A stretch of 64,000 nt of DNA from JAGQIB01 sp041393395 (GTDB lineage: Bacteria > ARS69), in the NCBI GenBank assembly GCA_041393395.1, contig JAWKKG010000004.1, positions 806,001 through 870,000 of the forward strand, read 5' to 3'. Of the stretch, positions 57,083-64,000 are shown piece by piece (the first letter of the stretch is position 1; every line of letters begins with the position of its first letter). The notes under the pieces were generated by a model that saw only the letters and a list, made by a program, of their open reading frames with translations, did no database searches and was not told where the DNA came from. The position numbers and the translations under genes were made by a program.

Positions 57083-58399
57083 TCAATCGCCCGCCGTCGG
57101 ACGGAAGGGCCTCCACCCGAATCGCCCCTCGCGAACGCGCGCCCGATCGATCGGGGCGAACCCCTCCTTGGTGAAGAAGAAGATCGTCCCCTCCGAGCGC
57201 ACGAGACTCCCGGGGGCACGTGCGTCCGGGTCACTCCGCCACACGAAGAGCGTTTCCGCCGTCGCGGCGTCAAGAGCGAGGATGCGATGGCGCCGGACTT
57301 CGCGGTCCCGCTCCGTGTCCGGCTCGAGATCGTAGACGTACAGCCAGTCCCCATCGGCGATCGCGGTGGTCGCCGCGGGCACGCGCCACCGTGTCCTTCC
57401 GTCGTCCAGATCGACCCGCGAGAACTTCGCGCCGGCCGTCGTCCGCTCCCGGAAGACCACGGCGTCGTCGAGCCAGCAAGCGACACTCGCGCTCGGATCC
57501 TGCAGGTCGAGTGACACCCGCTCCCCGCGCGAGCCCCGCCAGAATCTCACCTGGTGTTCCGTGTTGCGGATGATCACGCCGGTGGCGAGGGGATGCGGCT
57601 CCGCGCGCGCGTCCGGCAGAGGGACCCACTCGTCGACCACCAGGTCGCCTTCCGGCGTGAACCAGCGAATGCGGGTCGAGTCCGGAGGCGCCTCGGCCCG
57701 CTCCCTCCACTCTTCTTCCTGAGTGGTCTGCCACACGCTGGTCGAGTCCACGAGTGCGTCGCTCGCCCCCGACTTGACCTCCTCCGGCCCCCGGACGAAG
57801 AAGAAGATCTGGAGCGAGTCGATCGGCGCGATGACGAGCGGCGGCTCCGGCGGCGTCGCGAGCGAGAAGGAGCCGGTCTCGCGATTCCACTCGAGCTTTG
57901 CGATCCCCGGGAACGGGCCGGCGGTGCGGACGAAGCGGCCGGCCCGGTAGACGTCCACCGCGGTCGTGGAGATCGTCGGTTCGTACTTGTGCAGCAGAAC
58001 ATGCCCGGACCGGGTCGCGACGAAGGTGTTCCGGTCGCTCCCCTTGCCACCGAAGGAGCTTTCCCAGAATGGCGCCAAGCCGAAGAACCTGCCTTCGCGG
58101 CGCAGAAGTCCTTGACGTCGCTCGACGTCGGCGAGTTCCGCCAGCACCGCGCCGTCCCTCGAGTACCACGTCACGGAACGCGTGACGGCGCAGGGGAAAC
58201 GATCCTCCGAGTCGATCGCGGCGACTCCTTCGACCCGGTAGAGAACGTAGGGCCAGAGCCACTCCGATCGAACGTGGCCGATCGTCGGGCCCGGGAAGGA
58301 GAACCCGGGCGGCGGCGGGATTCCGGCGCCCGAAGTCGGCAACAGCAGAAACGTCGCCATCGCGGCGGCGACGATTCGAATCGCACCTCGAGTGCCCAT
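57083..58399 (-). CDS. Secreted protein of unknown function
   Basis: 438 residues starting with a signal peptide (IRIVAAAMATFLLLPTSGAG). The rest is beta-rich with repeated Trp and Asp motifs (VTWYSRDGAVLAELADVERR, IRWFTPEGDLVVDEWVPLP, RTRWRVPAATTAIADGDWLY). This suggests a PQQ-like or other beta-propeller with modest repeat conservation. I do not recognise the family and see no catalytic set. It stands alone between the tRNA terminator and the following glycosyltransferase operon and may be periplasmic or secreted. Confidence 0.8.
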   Translation of the reverse strand: MGTRGAIRIVAAAMATFLLLPTSGAGIPPPPGFSFPGPTIGHVRSEWLWPYVLYRVEGVAAIDSEDRFPCAVTRSVTWYSRDGAVLAELADVERRQGLLRREGRFFGLAPFWESSFGGKGSDRNTFVATRSGHVLLHKYEPTISTTAVDVYRAGRFVRTAGPFPGIAKLEWNRETGSFSLATPPEPPLVIAPIDSLQIFFFVRGPEEVKSGASDALVDSTSVWQTTQEEEWRERAEAPPDSTRIRWFTPEGDLVVDEWVPLPDARAEPHPLATGVIIRNTEHQVRFWRGSRGERVSLDLQDPSASVACWLDDAVVFRERTTAGAKFSRVDLDDGRTRWRVPAATTAIADGDWLYVYDLEPDTERDREVRRHRILALDAATAETLFVWRSDPDARAPGSLVRSEGTIFFFTKEGFAPIDRARVREGRFGWRPFRPTAGD

Positions 58400-58447
58400 T
58401 CCATTCCCCGCCGGTTCGGATCGATGGGAGAGCCTAGCGCAGACGAG

Positions 58448-60217
58448 TCACGGGCGACGAGCGGCTTCCGCCTTCCACTGCGCCACCTCGCCCGCGAGCT
58501 GCGCCGCCCCGAACCGAATCGCGGACTCCCCCGCCTCCACGGCGCCCGGGAGGTCGCCCGTCGCCGCGCGGATCCGGGCGACGTTCGTCCACGCGACGGG
58601 ATCCTGCGGGGCGAGTGAAACGTCGCGCTCGAACGCGACGCGCGCCGCCGTGTAGTCCCCCGACTGCGCGAGGAACGCGCCGAGCGCGCGCCACCCCGCC
58701 GCGACGTCCGGCTCGGCCTCCGTGGCGCGACGCGCGGACTCGATCGCCTCCGGCAGCCGCCCGAGGCTGCCGAGCGCGAGCGCCCGGTTGACCCAGGGGC
58801 CCGCGAGATCCGGGCGCGCCCGGATCGCGCGATCGAGGACGTCGAGCGCTGCCTCCGATCGGCCGCTCTCGTGCAGGGCCGCGCCGATCGCGTTCCAGGC
58901 CATGCCGGGGTCGGCGCGCACGCCGGGGTCGCGCGCGGCGAGGAACGTCAATGCCGCCACCGCCACGCCGGCGCCCGCCAGTCCGCGGAACCGCCGCGCG
59001 CGCCAGCGATCCCGGATCTCCCCCACCGCGTAGCCCGCGAGCACGGCGAGCGGCACGATCAACGGCAGGCGATAGCGCGCCGTCACGAAGAACGGCAGCA
59101 GCGAGAGCATCCACACGATCGTGAACGCGGCGAGGCCGAGTGCGGCGCGCCGACCGCCGGCCCGTTCGGCGCCGGCCCGCGCCGCGACCGCGAACCCCGC
59201 CCCCAAGAAACCGAGCACGAAGAACGGGAGCCACGGCTTCGGCCACAGTCGCAGCAGTCCGGACCGGGGACGCAGCATCTCGTAGCCGAGGTTGTCGTCG
59301 ATCTCGGCGGCGTTCGCGAACAGCAGCAGCTTCCGCCCGAGCCCGCGCACGGCCGCGCCGGGATCCGCCACGATGCGCTCCCTCGTGCGGGCGCGATGCC
59401 AGTCGGACGCCTCCGCCAGCGTCATCGCCCGCCCCGTCGCCCGTTCCGCCTCGCGCTGGTACGCACCGCCGGGGCCGAAGTCGTTCGGTGTGCGCTCGAG
59501 CGCGCGCCCACCGCGCGCATCCTCCGCGAATCCCGTGGCCAGGATCATGCCGCCGTTCACGGTGAGCGGAGTCCATACGCCCGACGCGAGCCCGTTGCGC
59601 AGGAGGACACCGGCGAGCACGAGCGCAAACCCGCCGACGAACGCGGCCGGCCGCCGCCATCCTCCCGGCCGACGCCGGAACAGGAATACCGCCGCGACCG
59701 GCGCGAACAGCACGACGTTCGTGCGCAGCAGCGCGAGCGCGCCGAGCGCGAGCCCGGCCAGCGCGGAAGGTCGGTCGGTCTCGCGATCATCCGCGCGCAG
59801 CCACGCCGTCAATGCCACCGCAGTCAGGAAGGTGGCGAGCGACGTGTACAGCAGCTGACTCTCGTACGCGATCGCCACCGGCGTGACCGCGACGAGCAAC
59901 CCCGCGATCCAGCCGGCGAGCCGGCCGAAGCGCAGCCCGAGCCCCGCCGCGAGCACCGCGGAACCGACCCCGAGTCCGTGCTGAATCCAGACGACCGCGG
60001 ACAGGTGCTCCCCGAAGATCCGGAAGAACGTGCCGAGCAACACGGGATACAGCGGCGCGAACCACAGCGGCTCGCTGCCGAAGAACCAGTCGCCCGCCGC
60101 GAAACGTCGCGCGAGCTCCACGTAGGAGCGCGAGTCGATCGCGAGGATCCCGAACAGCGGATCCCCGCGAATCTCGAGGCGAAAGATGACGCGGAGGAGG
60201 AACGCCACGCCGGCCAC
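58448..60217 (-). CDS. Membrane glycosyltransferase (GT39/GT-C-like) with C-terminal TPR domain
   Basis: 589 residues. Nine to ten membrane segments precede about four TPRs (residues 445-585, for example SEAALDVLDRAIRARPDLAG). The first loop has AIDSRSYVELARRFAAGDW with an acidic active-site-like Asp, then FFGSEPLWFAPLYPVLLG, the pattern of GT-C enzymes with lipid-linked donors. NAAEIDDNLGYEMLRPRS in the large loop matches the style of its paralogue at 7909-9738. The GTG start gives the first membrane helix at once. It follows the XRE-cupin gene by 37 bp and may be regulated with it. Substrates are unknown. Confidence 0.82.
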   Translation of the reverse strand: MAGVAFLLRVIFRLEIRGDPLFGILAIDSRSYVELARRFAAGDWFFGSEPLWFAPLYPVLLGTFFRIFGEHLSAVVWIQHGLGVGSAVLAAGLGLRFGRLAGWIAGLLVAVTPVAIAYESQLLYTSLATFLTAVALTAWLRADDRETDRPSALAGLALGALALLRTNVVLFAPVAAVFLFRRRPGGWRRPAAFVGGFALVLAGVLLRNGLASGVWTPLTVNGGMILATGFAEDARGGRALERTPNDFGPGGAYQREAERATGRAMTLAEASDWHRARTRERIVADPGAAVRGLGRKLLLFANAAEIDDNLGYEMLRPRSGLLRLWPKPWLPFFVLGFLGAGFAVAARAGAERAGGRRAALGLAAFTIVWMLSLLPFFVTARYRLPLIVPLAVLAGYAVGEIRDRWRARRFRGLAGAGVAVAALTFLAARDPGVRADPGMAWNAIGAALHESGRSEAALDVLDRAIRARPDLAGPWVNRALALGSLGRLPEAIESARRATEAEPDVAAGWRALGAFLAQSGDYTAARVAFERDVSLAPQDPVAWTNVARIRAATGDLPGAVEAGESAIRFGAAQLAGEVAQWKAEAARRP

Positions 60218-60254
60218 CGCGAGCAGGACGCGGTGGCGCGGCGCGGTCGAGCGA

Positions 60255-60914
60255 TCAGGCGTGCGACGCGGCGGCGAGGCGGGACTCCTTGCCCGAAGGG
60301 ACGCGTCTCACGTCGCGCGAAGCGAGCGCCGGAGTCACCGTGGAGACCAGAATGGCCCCCTCGGTCCCGTGCACGCTGTGCCCCACGGAGCCGTCGATCA
60401 CGCGAGTCTGCCCCGCCCGCAACGTGAAGACGTGGTCCTCCTCGCGAACGGAGAGCTGACCCGTGGCGCAGTAGAGGGTCTCCTCCCCGGGGTGCGTGAA
60501 CAACGCTTCGCGACCCTCGGCCTTCGGTGCGCCCGTGAACCGGTACACGCGGACCTCGGTCTCGGAATCCCGGACGATGGTCGTGCCGTGGGAACCCGGA
60601 TACTCCTCGACGAGTTCGAGGTCTTCCCTCTTGTCCAGATCGCGTTCGATGGCGCGCGCCACCTGGCGCAGCATCTCTATCTTCTCCGGATCGGAGAGAC
60701 CGCGGTGGTCGGACTCCGCGGTTCCGAGGAGAACCGGAAGATCGACGCCGAGAGATTCCGCAAAGCGCCGGGCCACTTTCAGGCTCGGCATGCGAAGGGA
60801 GGATTCGATCTGGCTCACGTACGCCGGGGCGACGCCGACCAAGTTCGCGAGCTCGGTTTGCGTCATGCGGCGCTCTTTTCGCTGCGCGCGAAGATTCTTT
60901 CCGAACTGTTCCAT
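60255..60914 (-). CDS. XRE-family regulator with C-terminal cupin domain
   Basis: 219 residues. The N-terminal helix-turn-helix is clear (LRAQRKERRMTQTELANLVG, APAYVSQIESSLRMPSL). After a linker, the C-terminal half is a cupin_2 barrel (FTHPGEETLYCATGQLSVRE and GQTRVIDGSVGHSVHGTEG). Many such proteins sense a small ligand and repress or activate nearby genes, often polyamine, sulfur or sugar-related; the ligand is unknown. Its ATG lies about 40 bases from a 7-bp inverted repeat. It probably forms an operon with the glycosyltransferase. Confidence 0.93.
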   Translation of the reverse strand: MEQFGKNLRAQRKERRMTQTELANLVGVAPAYVSQIESSLRMPSLKVARRFAESLGVDLPVLLGTAESDHRGLSDPEKIEMLRQVARAIERDLDKREDLELVEEYPGSHGTTIVRDSETEVRVYRFTGAPKAEGREALFTHPGEETLYCATGQLSVREEDHVFTLRAGQTRVIDGSVGHSVHGTEGAILVSTVTPALASRDVRRVPSGKESRLAAASHA

Positions 60915-61236
60915 GATGCCGATGAGACTCCACGACTGACCGAGCCCGCCGAGGAAGGGTGGGGATTCCCTTCCCGTGGCCGGTTCGGCGCCTCTCGCCC
61001 CTACGCCGCCTCGGGTGCGAGAGACTGGTCACTCCACGCCAGGAGTGTAGCAGTGAGCGACGTTCCCGAAAACGCCAATCGACTCCTGGGTCGCGTTCTG
61101 CGAGAGACCGGTCCGGCGAGCGAACAAAGTCCCGAGAAGCCCAGAATCGCCTCGAAAACCCCGTCCTCCCCGCTCTGGCCACCTCGCGGGGACTCGGATA
61201 CCATCGGCGACCGCTGACGTCGGTGAGGAGGCTGTC
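60915..61236. other. Divergent intergenic region between regulator and TPR-VCBS gene
   Basis: 322 bp must hold promoters for both directions. GGAAGGG (60953-60959) and CCCTTCC (60968-60974) form a 7-bp inverted repeat about 40 bases upstream of the regulator's start, a possible autoregulatory operator. The SD GAGGAG at 61225-61230 belongs to the rightward gene. I saw no convincing -10/-35 pair or RNA gene. Confidence 0.4.
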
Positions 61237-64000
61237 ATGTCGAAGTGCTGGCTCGCGGGGGGAATCGTCGCCGTCCTGATCGCCGCTCCCGGACACGCCG
61301 GGGAGCTCGCGCCGGATCAGGACGACCGACTTTGGCTGCATCGGAATCTCGGATCCGCGTACTGGGCAAACGAGGATCTCGACCTCGCGGCCGACGAGCT
61401 CGGCTCGGCGCTGGAACTCGCGCCGGAGTCCGCCGCCGACGCGTTCAACGCCGGCGCCGCCGCGTTGCGCGCGGGAAGACCGGACGACGCGCGCGCCGAT
61501 CTCGATCGCGCGGCCGCGCTCGACCCGAACTCGGCGTCGTTGCACTACGCACTCGGACTTCTCGCGAAGCGGAACGGAGATCTCGCCGCCGCCAAGCAGG
61601 AGCTTCTGCGGTGCCGCGAGCTCGGCGGGGCGGGGCCCGAGCTCGAGTACAACCTCGGCATCGTCGCCAGTCGCACCCAGGACCTCGACGCCGCGATCGC
61701 GGAGTTCGGACGAGCCGTCGAGCGCGGCGCGCTCGATGCTCCGCGTCACTACGCGTCGGCGCTGTATCGTTACGGGCGCACGCTCCTGCAGGCGGGGCAG
61801 CGCGAAAAGGGTGCCGCCGCGCTCAAGGAATACCAGGAGCTCGTGAAGCAAGGCGCCGGCGCGCAACTCTCCGAGGAGGACCTCGAGGTCGGCGCCCTGC
61901 TCGAGCTCGCGCACCTGCCCCGCCCCGCCGACGTACGCGCGGCCGGTCCGGTGCCGGCGTTCGCGCCGGAGAGTCTCCCGGTGACGAGTGATCTCCGCTG
62001 GGCCGAGGTCGCGGACGTCGACGCGGACGGCGACACGGATCTCCTCGTGGGCGACGGCCAGACGGTGCGCGACCTGCGCCGCGACGGCGCGCGCTGGGTC
62101 GACGTGACCGAGAGCCGCGGTCTCGCCGGGCTTCTCGGCGTCACGTCGGCGCGCATCCTCGACGTGGACAACGACGGCGAGCGGGACCTCGTCCGCGGCG
62201 GCGGCAACGGCGTGCAGTTCCATCCCGGCCAGCAAGGATCGTGGAGCCCACCGCGGCCCGTCCTGTCCGGATCCGTCGTGCAGTTCCGGCCCGTGGACTT
62301 CGATCACGAGGGCGACGTGGACTTCGTGGCGGCCGCCCTCTCCGGCGTGGTCCTCGCCCGCAACAACGGCGACTCGACGTTCGAGGACGTCACGCCCGGC
62401 TCCGGCCTCGAGGCGATCGGACCGAGCACGGACGTCGAAGTGGGCGACCTCGACGACGATCTCGACGTCGACCTGCTGTTCGTCACGCGGCGCGGAGCCG
62501 TGGTCGTCGCGTCGAGCCTGCGCGGCGGGCGCTTCGAGATCCGTCCCGCCCTCGACGCGCCGGAGTCCGTGTTCGACGCGGCCCTCGGGGACCTCGACTC
62601 CGACGGCGACCTCGACGTGGCCGTGGCGTCCGCCGCGGGCGTGACCGTGCTCGAGAACCGCGGCGGTCTCTCGTTCGTCCGCTCCGCCGACCTCGCGATC
62701 GCCGGCGCGGTGCGCTGGCCGCCCTCCGGGGGCACGTCGCTCTGGCTCGCCGACTTCGACAACGACGGCCGCCTCGACGTGCTCGCGGGACAGGAAGGCG
62801 GCGCGACGCTCGCGCTGAACCAGGGCGAGCTCACATTCCTCGAAACCCGCGATCCGTTGCGCCCGGTGAACGACGCGCGCGCGGTCCCGGTCGCGGTCGG
62901 TCTCGTGGACGACGACGTCCGACTCGATCTCGTCACCTCGCTCGCGAAGACCGGAATCGCGCGCAACGCCGGTCAGGTCGGCCGGGGTCTCGCGCTGCGC
63001 CCGGTGGGCACCAAGAACAACCACGACGGCGTGGGCGCGACGTTCGAGCTGCTCGCGGGCGCGCGCTACACGCGCGCCGACGCGGACGGCAATCTCGTGC
63101 ACTTCGGCCTCGGCCGCAGCGGTCGCATCGACGCGATCCGCGTGCGCTGGCCGAACGGGATCCATCAGGGCGTGACCGACGCGAAGGCCGGAACTCGCCT
63201 GACCGTGGAGGAGAAGGCCGGACTCGTGGGCTCCTGCCCGTTCCTGTACGCCTGGAACGGCGACACGTTCGAGTACATCACCGACATCCTCACCGTGACC
63301 CCACTCGGCCTGCCCATGATGCCGGGCATGTACGTGCCGCCGAACTGGGACGAGGTGATCCGCGTGACGTCCGATCAGCTGCAGCCGGACACGGACGGAA
63401 TGCTCACGGTCCAGGTGACGGAGGAGCTGCGCGAGGTCACGTACCTGGATCAGGTCAAGCTGTACGCGATCGACACGCCGTCCGGCACCGAGGTGCAACC
63501 GAACGAGCGCTTCAAGTTCCCGCCGTTCCCGGAGTTCGGCATCCACGTGCTCGAAGGCGCGCGCGCGCCCGTTCGTGCGACCGACTCGCTCGGGCGCGAC
63601 GTGGCGGAGGCGCTCGAGTTCACGGACGACATCGTGGTCGGCGATTTGCCGCTCACCCACTACCAGGGAATCACGCAGGGTCACTGGATCGAGCTCGACT
63701 TCGGCGACGTGCCGCCGGACGCGAAACTGACACTGCATCTCGCGGGCTGGTTCTACTGGACGAACGCGTCCATCAATCTCGCGATCGCGCAGGACGCACG
63801 CTATGACTTCGTGCCGCCGCAGCTGCTGCTGCCGGCACCGGGCGGCGAGTGGCGCAACAGCGGCGTGGAGATCGGGTTCCCCGGCGGCAAGACGAAGTCG
63901 ATTCCGATCGACGTGACCGGCTTGTTCCCGGACGGACACGCGCGCCTGCGCCTCGAGACGACGCTCCGGCTGTACTGGGATCGGGCGCTCCTGCAGGTCG
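61237..64000 (+). CDS. Secreted TPR-VCBS/FG-GAP-UnbV protein, 3' end outside the window
   Basis: 921 codons are visible from ATG 61237 (GAGGAG six bases upstream) and the frame is open at the right edge. A signal peptide (WLAGGIVAVLIAAPGHAG) is followed by TPRs (residues 25-235), a VCBS/FG-GAP propeller with blades such as DVDADGDTD, DFDHEGDVD, DLDSDGDLD and DFDNDGRLD (260-560), and an UnbV/ASPIC segment (NNHDGVGATFELLAG, HFGLGRSGRIDAIRVRWPNG). A further domain begins near residue 665 with GSCPFLYAWNGDTFEYITDI and has an unknown function. It is exported. Related CRTAC1-type proteins occur in many FCB genomes; the C-terminal domain's role is not known. Confidence 0.9.
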   Translation, partial: MSKCWLAGGIVAVLIAAPGHAGELAPDQDDRLWLHRNLGSAYWANEDLDLAADELGSALELAPESAADAFNAGAAALRAGRPDDARADLDRAAALDPNSASLHYALGLLAKRNGDLAAAKQELLRCRELGGAGPELEYNLGIVASRTQDLDAAIAEFGRAVERGALDAPRHYASALYRYGRTLLQAGQREKGAAALKEYQELVKQGAGAQLSEEDLEVGALLELAHLPRPADVRAAGPVPAFAPESLPVTSDLRWAEVADVDADGDTDLLVGDGQTVRDLRRDGARWVDVTESRGLAGLLGVTSARILDVDNDGERDLVRGGGNGVQFHPGQQGSWSPPRPVLSGSVVQFRPVDFDHEGDVDFVAAALSGVVLARNNGDSTFEDVTPGSGLEAIGPSTDVEVGDLDDDLDVDLLFVTRRGAVVVASSLRGGRFEIRPALDAPESVFDAALGDLDSDGDLDVAVASAAGVTVLENRGGLSFVRSADLAIAGAVRWPPSGGTSLWLADFDNDGRLDVLAGQEGGATLALNQGELTFLETRDPLRPVNDARAVPVAVGLVDDDVRLDLVTSLAKTGIARNAGQVGRGLALRPVGTKNNHDGVGATFELLAGARYTRADADGNLVHFGLGRSGRIDAIRVRWPNGIHQGVTDAKAGTRLTVEEKAGLVGSCPFLYAWNGDTFEYITDILTVTPLGLPMMPGMYVPPNWDEVIRVTSDQLQPDTDGMLTVQVTEELREVTYLDQVKLYAIDTPSGTEVQPNERFKFPPFPEFGIHVLEGARAPVRATDSLGRDVAEALEFTDDIVVGDLPLTHYQGITQGHWIELDFGDVPPDAKLTLHLAGWFYWTNASINLAIAQDARYDFVPPQLLLPAPGGEWRNSGVEIGFPGGKTKSIPIDVTGLFPDGHARLRLETTLRLYWDRALLQV

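Noticed and set aside
59824..63939. A 1371-codon open frame on the minus strand across several genes
   Set aside because: It runs antisense to the TPR-VCBS gene and in a second minus-strand frame across the XRE-cupin and glycosyltransferase genes, with Arg/Asp/Val-rich noise; it is a shadow.

Overview
The window is high-GC bacterial chromosomal DNA with very long open frames on both strands. Two secreted proteins end in FlgD-like/T9SS type A-like C-terminal domains, and there is a PorV/PorQ-type outer membrane protein, several VCBS/FG-GAP repeat proteins and many TPR proteins. This mix suggests a didermic member of the FCB superphylum or a related candidate phylum (Eisenbacteria- or Krumholzibacteriota-like). 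That placement is inferred from protein style only; no rRNA gene or other phylogenetic marker was compared.

Layout. 1-7790: the tail of a secreted Ig-like protein, a polytopic membrane protein and a 1480-residue secreted subtilase. 7909-14340 (minus): kptA, a MacA-like adaptor, two MacB-like permeases and a membrane glycosyltransferase with a TPR tail, with no ABC ATPase. 14512-18787: M24 peptidase, apt, two tRNA-Pro genes, a VTT membrane protein, pcm and surE. 18918-22237 (minus): merR, gpsA, plsY and der, arranged as a tight operon. 22492-25530: a small frameshifted membrane protein and a secreted VCBS/UnbV protein. 25853-33321: a complete type I restriction-modification system (hsdM-hsdS-hsdR, each overlap ATGA) beside tRNA-Gly(CCC). 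33448-44230 (minus): an almost uninterrupted eight-gene run, mtaB, miaB, lapA-like, lapB-like, SPOR protein, mutS, mutL, miaA. 44475-51279 (minus): a secreted beta-helix operon whose first gene carries two frameshifts, and upstream of it the PorV-like gene, whose stop codon lies in the end of a 165-bp palindromic MITE-like element. 51419-55323: pfkB-family kinase, a frameshifted phosphatase/sulfatase-like membrane protein, GT4 glycosyltransferase and a TPR protein. 55407-58399: cyclophilin, STAS protein, tRNA-Gln and tRNA-Glu with a terminator, and an unrecognised secreted protein. 58448-64000: a second glycosyltransferase-TPR fusion, an XRE-cupin regulator, and a TPR-VCBS-UnbV protein that runs off the right edge.

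How the genes work together. The housekeeping blocks are coherent: MiaA/MiaB/MtaB for tRNA A37 modification, MutS/MutL for mismatch repair (MutL keeps most endonuclease motifs), Der/PlsY/GpsA for ribosome assembly and phospholipid synthesis, and SurE/Pcm for stationary-phase repair. The accessory content is mainly envelope and secreted proteins plus the restriction system.

Cautions. Four single-base frameshifts in three genes can each be repaired by one base, so they may be assembly errors. Starts were chosen by Shine-Dalgarno (SD) sites, stop/start overlaps and family length, and several are GTG or TTG.
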